NCBI GenBank assembly: GCA_030148625.1
Contig: JASBTC010000353.1
Coordinates: 1-11,151 of the forward strand
DNA from: Sphingobium sp.
GTDB taxonomy: Bacteria > Pseudomonadota > Alphaproteobacteria > Sphingomonadales > Sphingomonadaceae
Direction of reading: 5' to 3'
DNA length: 11,151 nucleotides
Positions 1 through 6,510 of this stretch are shown piece after piece. Each line of letters opens with the position of its first letter. The stretch's first letter is position 1. The translations under genes were made by a program, and so were the position numbers. The notes beneath the pieces are model-generated. The model searched no databases and was not told where the DNA came from. It worked only from the letters and a program-made list of their open reading frames with translations.

Positions 1-548
1 TCGTCGACATTGCCGATCGTTGCCCCCCGCTCGGTCACCAGATGACGCACGTCCCAGCGCATCGGCTTTGCATCGAGGATGCGATATTCGGCGGGCAGCA
101 AGGCGGGATCGGCCATCACCTCGTCGATGCGCGCATTGATCCCGGCGACATAGCCGCGCGCGCAGGCAAGAATCTCCTCCGGCAGTTTCGCGAGCTCGGC
201 ATCGAGGTCGCCGCGAAAATGGAACAGCCGTTCGGCATGGTCGTGCGCCGCGAATTCGGGGCCGAACGCCTCGGCCAGCCGCCCCATGCCGCGCCGGTGG
301 CCCAGGTCGAGCTGGAACAGCCGGTCGCGCGCGACGGTATAGCCCTGGCCGAAAAAGGCGTCGGGCTTGCTCTGTGCGCGGATATGCGGAACGCCCCAGC
401 GATCGTCGATGATCTCGATCGGCCCGGCGGCACCGGTCACCGTCCGCCGCGTCTCCCGCGACAGCGGGGCCCCGCGCGCCGTCGCCAGCGGCATCAGCGC
501 GACGAGGGAGGATGTTCCGGCCAGGAAGGCGCGACGGTCGAGCTTCAT
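1..548 (-). CDS. Penicillin acylase family protein (peptidase S45), N-terminal part, cut by window edge
   Basis: The frame is open from an ATG at 546-548 to the left edge: 182 complete codons and no stop. The RBS GGAGAG (555-560) lies 6 nt upstream. The N-terminus (LDRRAFLAG, residues 3-11, then a hydrophobic stretch to about residue 23) looks like a Tat signal peptide, so the product is probably periplasmic. The mature part carries S45 landmarks: WGVPHI at 51-56, GQGYTVARDRLFQLD at 67-81, the pair RR at 85-86, RLAEAFG at 90-96, GYVAGINA at 132-139 and LPPEYRIL at 151-158. This is the alpha-subunit region. The autocatalytic cleavage site and the N-terminal catalytic serine of the beta subunit lie outside the window. 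Known family members hydrolyse amide bonds of N-acyl compounds: penicillins, acyl-homoserine lactones, or the acylated pyoverdine precursor. The substrate cannot be told from this part. It is divergent from the receptor gene at 1009, 460 bp away. Confidence 0.9.
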   Translation of the reverse strand, partial: MKLDRRAFLAGTSSLVALMPLATARGAPLSRETRRTVTGAAGPIEIIDDRWGVPHIRAQSKPDAFFGQGYTVARDRLFQLDLGHRRGMGRLAEAFGPEFAAHDHAERLFHFRGDLDAELAKLPEEILACARGYVAGINARIDEVMADPALLPAEYRILDAKPMRWDVRHLVTERGATIGNVD

Positions 549-1008
549 ATGCGTCTCTCCAATGCCCGGTTCCGGCTCTGCGCCGGTTCCGGTCAGCGTT
601 GTCAGGCTATCGGAAGCGGCGCCGGCATCCTATAAGCCGCCATATAACAAGCGCGGGCAAACCTATGCCGCGCGGCTATCAGGCGTAATATTGTTGCCTT
701 TATGCATCGCTTTCGATGCGATCCATTCTCTCGGGTTATGGATGATGCAACGCAAAGAAACCCCTTCCGCTTGACTTGATCCCCCGGGGGCCGGACCATC
801 ACAGCCGGCCAAACGCCACGCCGACATAAAGGAGCAATCCGACGGCCGTCCCGCCGATGATGCGCGGCAGACAGGGACGAAACAGGGAACAGGGCCACCG
901 GCACACGGAATTGCAGAGAACTGCGAAACGTGAGGGCGGGGGCTCGAACGCTTGTGATTTCCGGCATTTTGCCGGCGCATCGCGTCAGTATCTTCAAGGG
1001 GGATTCCA
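549..1008. other. Divergent intergenic region without a clear gene
   Basis: These 460 bases separate the start of the acylase gene from the start of the receptor gene. Visible structures: a 6-bp hairpin with a CTTT loop (704-719), the perfect 10-base palindrome CCCCCGGGGG (781-790), an imperfect repeat TTGCAG-AGAA-CTGCGAA (911-927), and a CCGGC-ATTTT-GCCGG hairpin (961-975) in the presumed receptor leader, 33 nt before its ATG. AT-rich words occur on the acylase side (TATAAG at 631, TATAAC at 643), but none is paired with a good -35 at normal spacing. A TTGACT at 771-776 has no -10 partner. A reading frame on the minus strand ending at 799 looks like the tail of a membrane protein and is discussed in the findings. 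I see no confident promoter, RNA gene or complete small gene. Confidence 0.6.
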
Positions 1009-3996
1009 ATGCACGACACGATTCACACCACCGGCCGCCGGGCGCCCCGGCGCGCCGCGCGCCATGCCGCGCATGCCAGCCTCGCCGCGATCGCGCTCGC
1101 CGCACTGATGCCAGCCGCCGCGCTCGCACAGACCGCCGCTGAGCCGCAGGCCGAGGACGCCGTGCGTGACGACATCATCATCACCGGTTCGCGCATCCGC
1201 CGCGACGGTTTCGAGGCGCCGACGCCGGTGACCGTGGTCTCGCAGGAAGAGCTGCAGAACCAGTCGCCGTCGAACAACATCGCCGATATCGTCAATCAGT
1301 TGCCGGCACTGGCAGGATCGACGCGACCGTCCAACTCGCGCCTCAACCTGTCGAGCGGACAGGCGGGCATCAACGCGCTCAACCTGCGCAACCTGGGCGA
1401 GACCCGTACGCTGGTGCTGCTCAATGGCCGCCGCTCGGTCGGCTCGACGATCACCGGCCTGGTCGACGTCAACACCATTCCGCAGGCGCTGGTGAAAAGC
1501 GTCGAGATCGTCACGGGCGGTGCTTCGGCGGCTTACGGTTCGGACGCCGTCGCCGGCGTCGCCAACTTCATCCTCGACAACAAGTTCACCGGGCTGAAGA
1601 TTTCGGGCGACAGCGGCGTCACCACCTATGGCGACGGCTTCAACTATTCGTTCAGCGCGGCGGGCGGCATGTCGTTCGCGGGTGGTCGCGGCCATATCCT
1701 GCTGAGCGGCGAGATCGCACATCGCGACGGCATTTTCGAGGTCGATCGCGACTGGAATCACACCGGCTATGTCCGCATCCAGGATCCGAACTGGACGGCA
1801 ACCAGCACCACGCCGCGCTTCCTGATCCGGCGCCAGGTGGGCGCCGCGAACTCGACGCCCGGCGGCCTGATCACGGGCTCCGCCGGTGGCGTCGCCAACA
1901 AGCTGCGCGGCATCTATTTCGGTGATGGCGGATCGATCAATCAATATGTCTATGGCGCGCTGACCTTCCCATCGCCGACCGGCACCGCCGCGCCGTCGCT
2001 TACCCAGGGCGGATCGTGGCAGGTCAACGATTCCGGCCGCCGCATCGGCCTCGACCCCGAGGATGACCGGCACGGCGTCTTCGGCCGGCTGAGCTACGAG
2101 ATCTCCGACGGCATCGAGCTGTTTGCCGAAGGATCGTACAACAAGCAGAAAGTGTTCTTCAACGCCGGCCCCAACCTGTCGACGGGCATCAGCCTGGCCG
2201 CCAACAACGCCTTTCTGATGAACGCGCTCGGCCCCGACCGGTTGGCCGGCATCACAAGCGTGACGCTGGCGACCACCGCGGCCGACCTGCCGTTCCGCGC
2301 GGTCGCCAACAAGCGTGAGGTGCAGCGCTACCTGATCGGCGCCGAAGGCAATTTCCAGGCGTTCGGCAAGGAAGCGACCTGGGACGTCTATGGACAGTAC
2401 GGCCGCGCCAAGATGCGCGAGCAGCTCCGCAACATCATGCACGTCAACCGAATGAACCAGGCGACCAACGCCGTGTTCGCGCAGGCGGGCAATCCCGGCG
2501 GCTATGCCGTGGGATCGATCCAGTGCGCGATCAATGTCGATACCGATGCCAACAACAACGATCCCAATTGCCGGCCGCTCAACCGGCTGGGCATCGGCGT
2601 CGCCGATCCGGCGGCGATCAACTATGTGCTCGGCAATCCGTATCGCGACGAAGTGGCGGAGCAATGGGTCACCGGTGCGAACCTGACTCTCACCCCCTTC
2701 GCCACCTGGGCCGGCGACGTCAGCATCTCGACGGGTGCCGAATATCGCAAGGAAAAGATCCGCGGCTTCGTGCCGCAGGAGTTCCAGCCGATCATCAACT
2801 CCAATGGCACGACGACGAACCGGTGGTCGGTCGGCAATTACCTGCCCACAAACGGCCAATATAGCGTGAAGGAAGCCTATCTCGAAACCGTGGTGCCTCT
2901 GGGCTTGGGCCTGGAATTCAATGGCGCGGTACGCGCGACCGATTATTCGACCGCAGGCTATGTCACCACATGGAAGCTCGGCGCCACCTGGCAACCGATC
3001 GAGGATATCCGCTTCCGCGTCACGCGTTCGCGCGACATTCGCGCGCCCAACCTGAACGAACTGTTCCAGGCGGGGTCCGCGAACAGCGACTCTGTGCGCA
3101 ATCCGGCTTATACCACCGACGGGGCGAATGGACCGGCGACCTTCGGCTATTCGGCGACTCTGGTCGGCAATCTGGCGCTGAAGCCCGAAAAGGCGGATTC
3201 GTGGAATATCGGCGCGGTGCTCTCGCCGCGCTTCATTCCGGGCTTCAACTTCTCGGTCGATTATTTCCGGATCGACCTGCAGGATGCGATCGACACGCTG
3301 AGCGCGCAGGAGATCATTAACCGCTGCTATGAAGGCATCCAGGCATTCTGCGACGCCATCACCGACGATCCCAATCGCTCGATACCGGGGCAGCCCTACA
3401 AGCTGTTCCGCAACCAGCCGTTCAACTTCGCGAGCAAGCTGGTGCGTGGCATCGACTTCGACGCCTCGTACCGCCTGCCGCTCGACCGGCTGTTCGACAG
3501 CGGCAAGGGAAGCATCACGCTGCGTGGCGTGGCGACGCGCTATATCGATAACATCACCGACACCGGCGTCGCGGGCGTCGTGCCGCTCAACACCGTGGGC
3601 GTGAATGGCGGCCAGTACAGCACGCCCAAGTGGATCTTCCGCGCCAGCGCCAGCTATGACGATGAAAGCTTCTCGGCAACGGTGGTCGGCCGCGGCGTCA
3701 GCTCGGGTAAATATGACGCGGGCGGCATCGAATGCCAGACCGGCTGCCCGCTTTCGACCACGCAATTCCCGACCTATGACGACAATCATGTGAAGGGCCT
3801 GTTCTACGTCGATCTCAACGTCGCGCAGAAGGTCAATATGTGGGACAAGGGCGAAGGCCAGTTCTTCATCAACGTGACGAACCTGTTCAACAAGGGCGCA
3901 TTGCTGCTCCCCGAAACCGGCCTCGCCGCCAACAGCACCTATTCGGATCTGCTCGGTCGCACTTTCCGCGTCGGCTTCCGCGTCCAGATGCGCTGA
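1009..3996 (+). CDS. TonB-dependent outer-membrane receptor, substrate unknown
   Basis: The product has 995 residues. The ATG follows a strong RBS (AAGGGGGA, about 6 nt upstream). The N-terminus is Arg-rich and then hydrophobic, a signal peptide with a likely cut after ALA at 38-40. A TonB-box-like DDIIITGSRI follows at 54-63. The plug domain, about 70-190, contains RTLVLLNGRR, DVNTIP and the diagnostic VEIVTGGASAAYGSDAVAGV. The rest is a 22-strand-type beta barrel with cysteine pairs in loops (QC...NC near 505-522, RCYEGIQAFC near 772, ECQTGC near 908). Length and plug sequence fit the large TonB-dependent receptor family expanded in sphingomonads and xanthomonads, which takes up carbohydrates, aromatic compounds, peptides and other scarce nutrients. 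This sequence does not reveal the substrate. The chain ends in GFRVQMR rather than the usual terminal aromatic residue. No Fur-like site was seen upstream. A strong terminator follows, so it is probably monocistronic. The divergent acylase may process the imported compound, which is inference. Confidence 0.95.
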   Translation: MHDTIHTTGRRAPRRAARHAAHASLAAIALAALMPAAALAQTAAEPQAEDAVRDDIIITGSRIRRDGFEAPTPVTVVSQEELQNQSPSNNIADIVNQLPALAGSTRPSNSRLNLSSGQAGINALNLRNLGETRTLVLLNGRRSVGSTITGLVDVNTIPQALVKSVEIVTGGASAAYGSDAVAGVANFILDNKFTGLKISGDSGVTTYGDGFNYSFSAAGGMSFAGGRGHILLSGEIAHRDGIFEVDRDWNHTGYVRIQDPNWTATSTTPRFLIRRQVGAANSTPGGLITGSAGGVANKLRGIYFGDGGSINQYVYGALTFPSPTGTAAPSLTQGGSWQVNDSGRRIGLDPEDDRHGVFGRLSYEISDGIELFAEGSYNKQKVFFNAGPNLSTGISLAANNAFLMNALGPDRLAGITSVTLATTAADLPFRAVANKREVQRYLIGAEGNFQAFGKEATWDVYGQYGRAKMREQLRNIMHVNRMNQATNAVFAQAGNPGGYAVGSIQCAINVDTDANNNDPNCRPLNRLGIGVADPAAINYVLGNPYRDEVAEQWVTGANLTLTPFATWAGDVSISTGAEYRKEKIRGFVPQEFQPIINSNGTTTNRWSVGNYLPTNGQYSVKEAYLETVVPLGLGLEFNGAVRATDYSTAGYVTTWKLGATWQPIEDIRFRVTRSRDIRAPNLNELFQAGSANSDSVRNPAYTTDGANGPATFGYSATLVGNLALKPEKADSWNIGAVLSPRFIPGFNFSVDYFRIDLQDAIDTLSAQEIINRCYEGIQAFCDAITDDPNRSIPGQPYKLFRNQPFNFASKLVRGIDFDASYRLPLDRLFDSGKGSITLRGVATRYIDNITDTGVAGVVPLNTVGVNGGQYSTPKWIFRASASYDDESFSATVVGRGVSSGKYDAGGIECQTGCPLSTTQFPTYDDNHVKGLFYVDLNVAQKVNMWDKGEGQFFINVTNLFNKGALLLPETGLAANSTYSDLLGRTFRVGFRVQMR

Positions 3997-4006
3997 CCCG
4001 ACCCGA

Positions 4007-4022
4007 CGCTTCCCCGGAAGCG
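4007..4022. other. Short hairpin just after the receptor stop codon
   Basis: CGCTTC-CCCG-GAAGCG forms a 6-bp stem with a 4-nt loop, 10 nt after the receptor stop. It sits immediately before the rho-independent terminator, giving a tandem hairpin 3' end. It may protect the messenger RNA from 3' exonucleases. No function is proven. Confidence 0.45.
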
Positions 4023-4036
4023 CTGTGACCATATCG

Positions 4037-4071
4037 CCGGCTCCATCTCACGGGATGGGGCCGGTTTTTTT
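4037..4071 (+). terminator. Rho-independent terminator of the TonB-dependent receptor gene
   Basis: CCGGCTCCATC (4037-4047) pairs with GATGGGGCCGG (4054-4064): an 11-bp stem with one T-G wobble and a 6-nt loop. Seven T residues follow (4065-4071). This is a classic intrinsic terminator placed 40 nt after the receptor stop codon. On the other strand the run of A before the stem could make it partly bidirectional for the convergent regulator gene. Confidence 0.9.
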
Positions 4072-4105
4072 ATGGGTGAAACCTGCTCCAGGCATTTGTT
4101 TTGAC

Positions 4106-4169
4106 GCGATTTTAGCTTCGCTGGCCTACGGCTCGAGTCGTTCGACGATTCCGTCGAACTGCAAATCGC
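4106..4169. repeat. Nested inverted-repeat element between convergent genes
   Basis: The outer arms are GCGATTT (4106-4112) and AAATCGC (4163-4169). Inside is a perfect 7-bp hairpin TTCGACG-ATTC-CGTCGAA (4141-4158). Read on the minus strand, the element follows the regulator stop codon, which is itself part of the word TCTAGAGCGATTT. As I remember, similar CTAGAGCGATTT words with inner GATTC/GAATC hairpins recur between genes of alphaproteobacteria. A repeat or a 3'-end structure for the minus-strand regulator gene are both plausible. There is no long T run after the stem, so a simple intrinsic terminator is not supported. Confidence 0.5.
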
Positions 4170-4170
4170 T

Positions 4171-4629
4171 CTAGACCCGCCGCTCCTTGATCGTGCTCAT
4201 CACGAAATTCGTCTCGATCGAGGCGACGCATTTCAGGCGCGCGACCTTTTCCTTGATGAAGCGCTCATAGCTGTCGAGGCCGCTGCTCATCACTTTCAGT
4301 ACATAATCGGGCGTTCCCGCGACGAGATGGCATTCGATCACCTCGTTCCAGCTGCGCACCGCATCCTCGAACATCACGATCTCGTCCTCATGCTGGCGAC
4401 TGAGGCGGATGATGAGGATCGCGCTCATCGTCCAGCCGTCGACGGCGGGATCGACCCGCGCGGTATAGCCGCGGATGATGCCCGCCTCCTCCATGCGGCG
4501 GACGCGGCGCAGACAGGGGGAGGGGGACAGGCCGGCGCGCTCGGCGAGATCGGCATTGCTGATCCGCGCATCGGTGATCAGCGCCTTCAGGATTCGGCGG
4601 TCGGTAGCGTCGACAATTTTCTGCTGCAT
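4171..4629 (-). CDS. Lrp/AsnC family transcriptional regulator
   Basis: The product has 152 residues. The ATG at 4627-4629 was chosen because the protein then begins [17 protein letters not shown], the normal Lrp/AsnC start, with CAGGA (4640-4644) 10 nt upstream. A longer frame to 4725 would add 32 residues with no family resemblance. The N-terminal winged helix-turn-helix spans about 8-55 ([21 protein letters not shown] within 22-42, then [11 protein letters not shown]). The C-terminal RAM/effector domain spans about 67-142, with GTPDYVLKV at 105-113, the usual ligand-loop region. Members form dimers, octamers or larger discs that bind DNA and sense amino acids. The gene is divergent from the PLP enzyme gene at 4752 with 122 bp between starts. 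By analogy with MdeR, the Lrp-type activator of methionine gamma-lyase in Pseudomonas putida, it probably controls that enzyme in response to an amino acid. The family call is sure; the target is inference from position. Confidence 0.93.
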   Translation of the reverse strand: MQQKIVDATDRRILKALITDARISNADLAERAGLSPSPCLRRVRRMEEAGIIRGYTARVDPAVDGWTMSAILIIRLSRQHEDEIVMFEDAVRSWNEVIECHLVAGTPDYVLKVMSSGLDSYERFIKEKVARLKCVASIETNFVMSTIKERRV

Positions 4630-4652
4630 TATCGAAAAATCCTGCTCATTTA

Positions 4653-4689
4653 TTGCCAGGGCTCTGTGATCAATCAGGTAAAATGGCAA
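4653..4689. promoter_or_regulatory. Candidate Lrp-type operator between the divergent regulator and PLP enzyme genes
   Basis: The inverted repeat TTGCCA (4653-4658) and TGGCAA (4684-4689) is separated by 25 bp, so the half-sites are 31 bp apart centre to centre, about three helical turns on one face of the DNA. A TGATCA palindrome (4667-4672) lies almost at its centre, and AT-rich tracts flank it (ATTTATTG on one side, GGTAAAATGG on the other). Lrp-family proteins bind such spaced imperfect palindromes. TAAAAT (4679-4684) could serve as a -10 for the plus-strand gene, but its best -35, TTGCCA, is 20 bp away, which is too far for a standard promoter. Binding is not demonstrated. Confidence 0.35.
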
Positions 4690-4751
4690 GCACATGCCGA
4701 TCGTCTCGCGATAAATTGCGCGCACTACCCATCGAGCTTTCGGGAGAGATC

Positions 4752-6035
4752 ATGACCACGCCACGCCCCTATGAGACCCATCTCGGCGATCACGCCCTGC
4801 ATCCCGAAACGCAGATGCTCAATTATGGCTATGATCCCGAATTGTCCGAAGGCGCGGTGAAACCGCCGGTTTTCCTGACCTCGACCTTCGTGTTCCGCTC
4901 GGCCGAGGAGGGGCGCGATTTCTTCGACTATGCCTCTGGTCGGAAGGAGCCGCCGGCGGGAAGTCAGTCCGGCCTGGTCTATTCGCGGTTCAACCACCCC
5001 AATAGCGAGATCGTCGAGGATCGGCTGGCGGTCTATGAGCGCGCCGAAAGCTGCGTGCTGTTCTCATCGGGCATGTCGGCGATCGCGACGACGATGCTCG
5101 CCTTTGTCCGGCCGGGCGACGTCATCCTCCATTCGCAGCCGCTTTATGGCGGTACGGAAACGCTGCTCGCCAAGACGCTGGCTGACATGGATATTTCAAG
5201 CGTCGGATTTTCCAGCGGGCTGGACGAGGCGGTGGTGCAGGCGGCGGCGGACGAAGCGTGCGCCAAAGGCCGCGTCTCCGCCATCCTGATCGAGACTCCT
5301 GCCAATCCGACCAACAGCCTGGTCGATCTGCGGCTGATGGCAAGGATCGCGGACCGGATCGGCGACGCGCAGGGGCATCGCCCGGTCGTCGCGTGCGACA
5401 ATACGCTGCTCGGCCCGGTCTATCAGCATCCGATCGAGCATGGCGCGGACATCTCGCTCTATTCGCTGACCAAATATGTCGGCGGCCATTCGGATCTGAT
5501 CGCGGGTGCCGCGCTGGGGTCGGCCACGCTGATGAAGCGCGTGAAGCAATTGCGCAGTTCGATCGGCACGCAGCTCGATCCGCACAGTTGCTGGATGCTC
5601 GGCCGTTCGCTCGAGACGCTGAGCATCCGCATGGAAAAGGCCGAGGCCAATGCACGTGCGGTGGCGGAATATCTGGCCAATCATGCCAAGGTGTCGGCGA
5701 TCCATTATCTGCCCTTTGCGGCACCCGATACGGCGATCGGCCGCGCATTCGCCGCGCAATGCACCGGGGCAGGCTCCACCTTCGCTTTCGACATCGTCGG
5801 CGGTCAGCCCGCGGCCTTCCGTTTCCTCAATGCGCTGCGCATCATGAAGCTGGCGGTCAGCCTGGGCGGCACGGAATCGCTGGCGAGCCATCCGGCGACG
5901 ATGACGCATTCGGGCGTGCCGGCGGATGTGCGTCAGCGTATCGGCGTGCTCGAATCCACCATCCGCCTGTCGATCGGCATCGAGCATCCGGCGGATCTGA
6001 TCGTCGATCTGGAGCGCGCGCTGGCGGCGGCTTGA
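4752..6035 (+). CDS. PLP-dependent cystathionine gamma-synthase / methionine gamma-lyase family enzyme
   Basis: The product has 427 residues. The ATG at 4752 follows GGGAGAG (4742-4748); an upstream TTG at 4653 would add an unrelated 33-residue extension. Fold-type I Cys/Met-metabolism PLP enzyme landmarks: [17 protein letters not shown] (77-93, with the Tyr/Arg pair that grips PLP phosphate from the partner subunit), SSGMSA (105-110), PLYGGTETL (130-138), ETPANPTN (181-188), CDNT (215-218), [14 protein letters not shown] (235-248, Lys241 is the Schiff-base lysine), [18 protein letters not shown] (370-387) and RLSIGIE (405-411, Arg405 for the substrate carboxylate). Family members perform gamma-elimination or gamma-replacement on methionine, cystathionine or activated homoserine, in the cytoplasm. 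The loop reads YGGT where Pseudomonas methionine gamma-lyase has YGCT, so the catalytic cysteine of true lyases is missing and the exact reaction is open. The divergent Lrp-type regulator favours a role in amino-acid turnover. I withhold a gene symbol. Confidence 0.93.
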   Translation: MTTPRPYETHLGDHALHPETQMLNYGYDPELSEGAVKPPVFLTSTFVFRSAEEGRDFFDYASGRKEPPAGSQSGLVYSRFNHPNSEIVEDRLAVYERAESCVLFSSGMSAIATTMLAFVRPGDVILHSQPLYGGTETLLAKTLADMDISSVGFSSGLDEAVVQAAADEACAKGRVSAILIETPANPTNSLVDLRLMARIADRIGDAQGHRPVVACDNTLLGPVYQHPIEHGADISLYSLTKYVGGHSDLIAGAALGSATLMKRVKQLRSSIGTQLDPHSCWMLGRSLETLSIRMEKAEANARAVAEYLANHAKVSAIHYLPFAAPDTAIGRAFAAQCTGAGSTFAFDIVGGQPAAFRFLNALRIMKLAVSLGGTESLASHPATMTHSGVPADVRQRIGVLESTIRLSIGIEHPADLIVDLERALAAA

Positions 6036-6075
6036 GATTTCTCGCCAAGGCGCGAGGAACGGTGTCCATCTTTCC

Positions 6076-6158
6076 ACGTCACCCCAGCGAAAGCTGGGGT
6101 CTCCCAACCAGATAGCGCTTTGTCTGGCGGGAGATACCAGCTTTCGCTGGCATGACGT
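6076..6158. repeat. REP/BIME-like palindromic repeat (two opposed hairpins)
   Basis: The left arm (6076-6105) and right arm (6129-6158) are reverse complements apart from two short mismatched dinucleotides. They start and end with ACGTCA/TGACGT and meet the centre with TCTCCC/GGGAGA. Each arm is itself a hairpin: CCCCAGC-GAAA-GCTGGGG on the left (stem 7, GNRA-type loop), and CCAGC-TTTC-GCTGG on the right, which shows GAAA on the other strand. The 23-bp centre has a further CCAGA/TCTGG pair (6108-6112 and 6123-6127). It lies between the 3' ends of two convergent genes, the usual place of REP/BIME elements. It may also stop transcription or stabilise both messages. No transposase is present nearby. 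Confidence 0.8.
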
Positions 6159-6192
6159 GTGAGGTTGGTGACGTGCGGGGAAGGGGTGGGGT

Positions 6193-6510
6193 TCACGCCA
6201 GCGCGAGCGGCACCGCGAGCGCCAGCACGGGCAGCCAGGCCTGCAATGCCTTGTCGGGCCAGCGGGACATGGCGAGGACCAGTGCGATGCCGCTCAGGCT
6301 GAGCAGGCCGATCCAGGCGACGCTGCCCTGGAAGGGGCCGAACCGCAGGAACGCCGCGATGCACGAGGCGGCGATCAGTGCCCAGCCCATGGCGCGCGCC
6401 GATCGCGGCGAAGCGAGCGGCCCGCGCGGTGCGGTCTTGCGGTGGCGCTGGCTGGCCCGCGCCAGGCTGGCGAGGCCGGCATAGCCCAGGCAGGCGATCT
6501 CAAACGGCAT
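6193..6510 (-). CDS. DUF3325-like small inner-membrane protein
   Basis: The product has 105 residues. The ATG at 6508-6510 lies inside the end of the preceding PepSY gene (11-nt overlap), so translation is probably coupled; only a weak GAGA precedes it. Hydrophobic segments lie at about 3-19, 41-57, 64-81 and 90-105, with a basic linker RASQRHRKT at 18-26. The pattern (short helix, then a His-containing basic linker, then GWALIAASCIAAFLRFGP-like text) matches the DUF3325 family as I remember it. That family is found next to PepSY-type membrane proteins and siderophore receptors. Its molecular function is not known. As third gene of an operon with DUF3649 and PepSY proteins it most likely belongs to an inner-membrane iron-uptake or reduction complex. 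The gene is followed by the palindromic repeat at 6076-6158. Confidence 0.82.
   Translation of the reverse strand: MPFEIACLGYAGLASLARASQRHRKTAPRGPLASPRSARAMGWALIAASCIAAFLRFGPFQGSVAWIGLLSLSGIALVLAMSRWPDKALQAWLPVLALAVPLALA

Noticed and set aside
42..635. A 197-codon plus-strand frame opposite the acylase gene
   Set aside because: The minus strand carries clear penicillin-acylase motifs and a Tat signal. The plus frame shows no recognisable domain and reads through the acylase start and upstream region.
599..660. AT-rich words TATAAG, TATAAC and TTGTCA as a promoter for either divergent gene
   Set aside because: Spacings to any -35-like word are 19 or more (minus strand) or 26 bp (plus strand), so no standard promoter can be supported.
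994..4032. A 1012-codon open frame on the minus strand opposite the whole first receptor gene
   Set aside because: It is an antisense shadow produced by the G/C-ending codons of the receptor gene. Its translation is an Arg/Ala/Asp-rich text with no domain pattern, signal or RBS, while the plus-strand frame is a full TonB-dependent receptor.
4653..4751. A TTG-started 33-residue extension of the PLP enzyme
   Set aside because: The text is Cys/Ser/Arg-rich without family resemblance and lies over the regulatory gap. The ATG at 4752 has a strong RBS.
5196..6107. Long minus-strand and alternative plus-strand frames (also 5122-5748 and 5258-6115) across the PLP enzyme gene
   Set aside because: They are Arg/Pro-rich shadows of the enzyme frame, which has every family motif. 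The minus-strand one even runs into the palindromic repeat.
6076..6158. A possible small CRISPR array or attachment site
   Set aside because: There are only two arms in inverted orientation with no direct repeats or spacers, and no integrase, Cas gene or tRNA nearby. A REP/BIME-like element explains it better.
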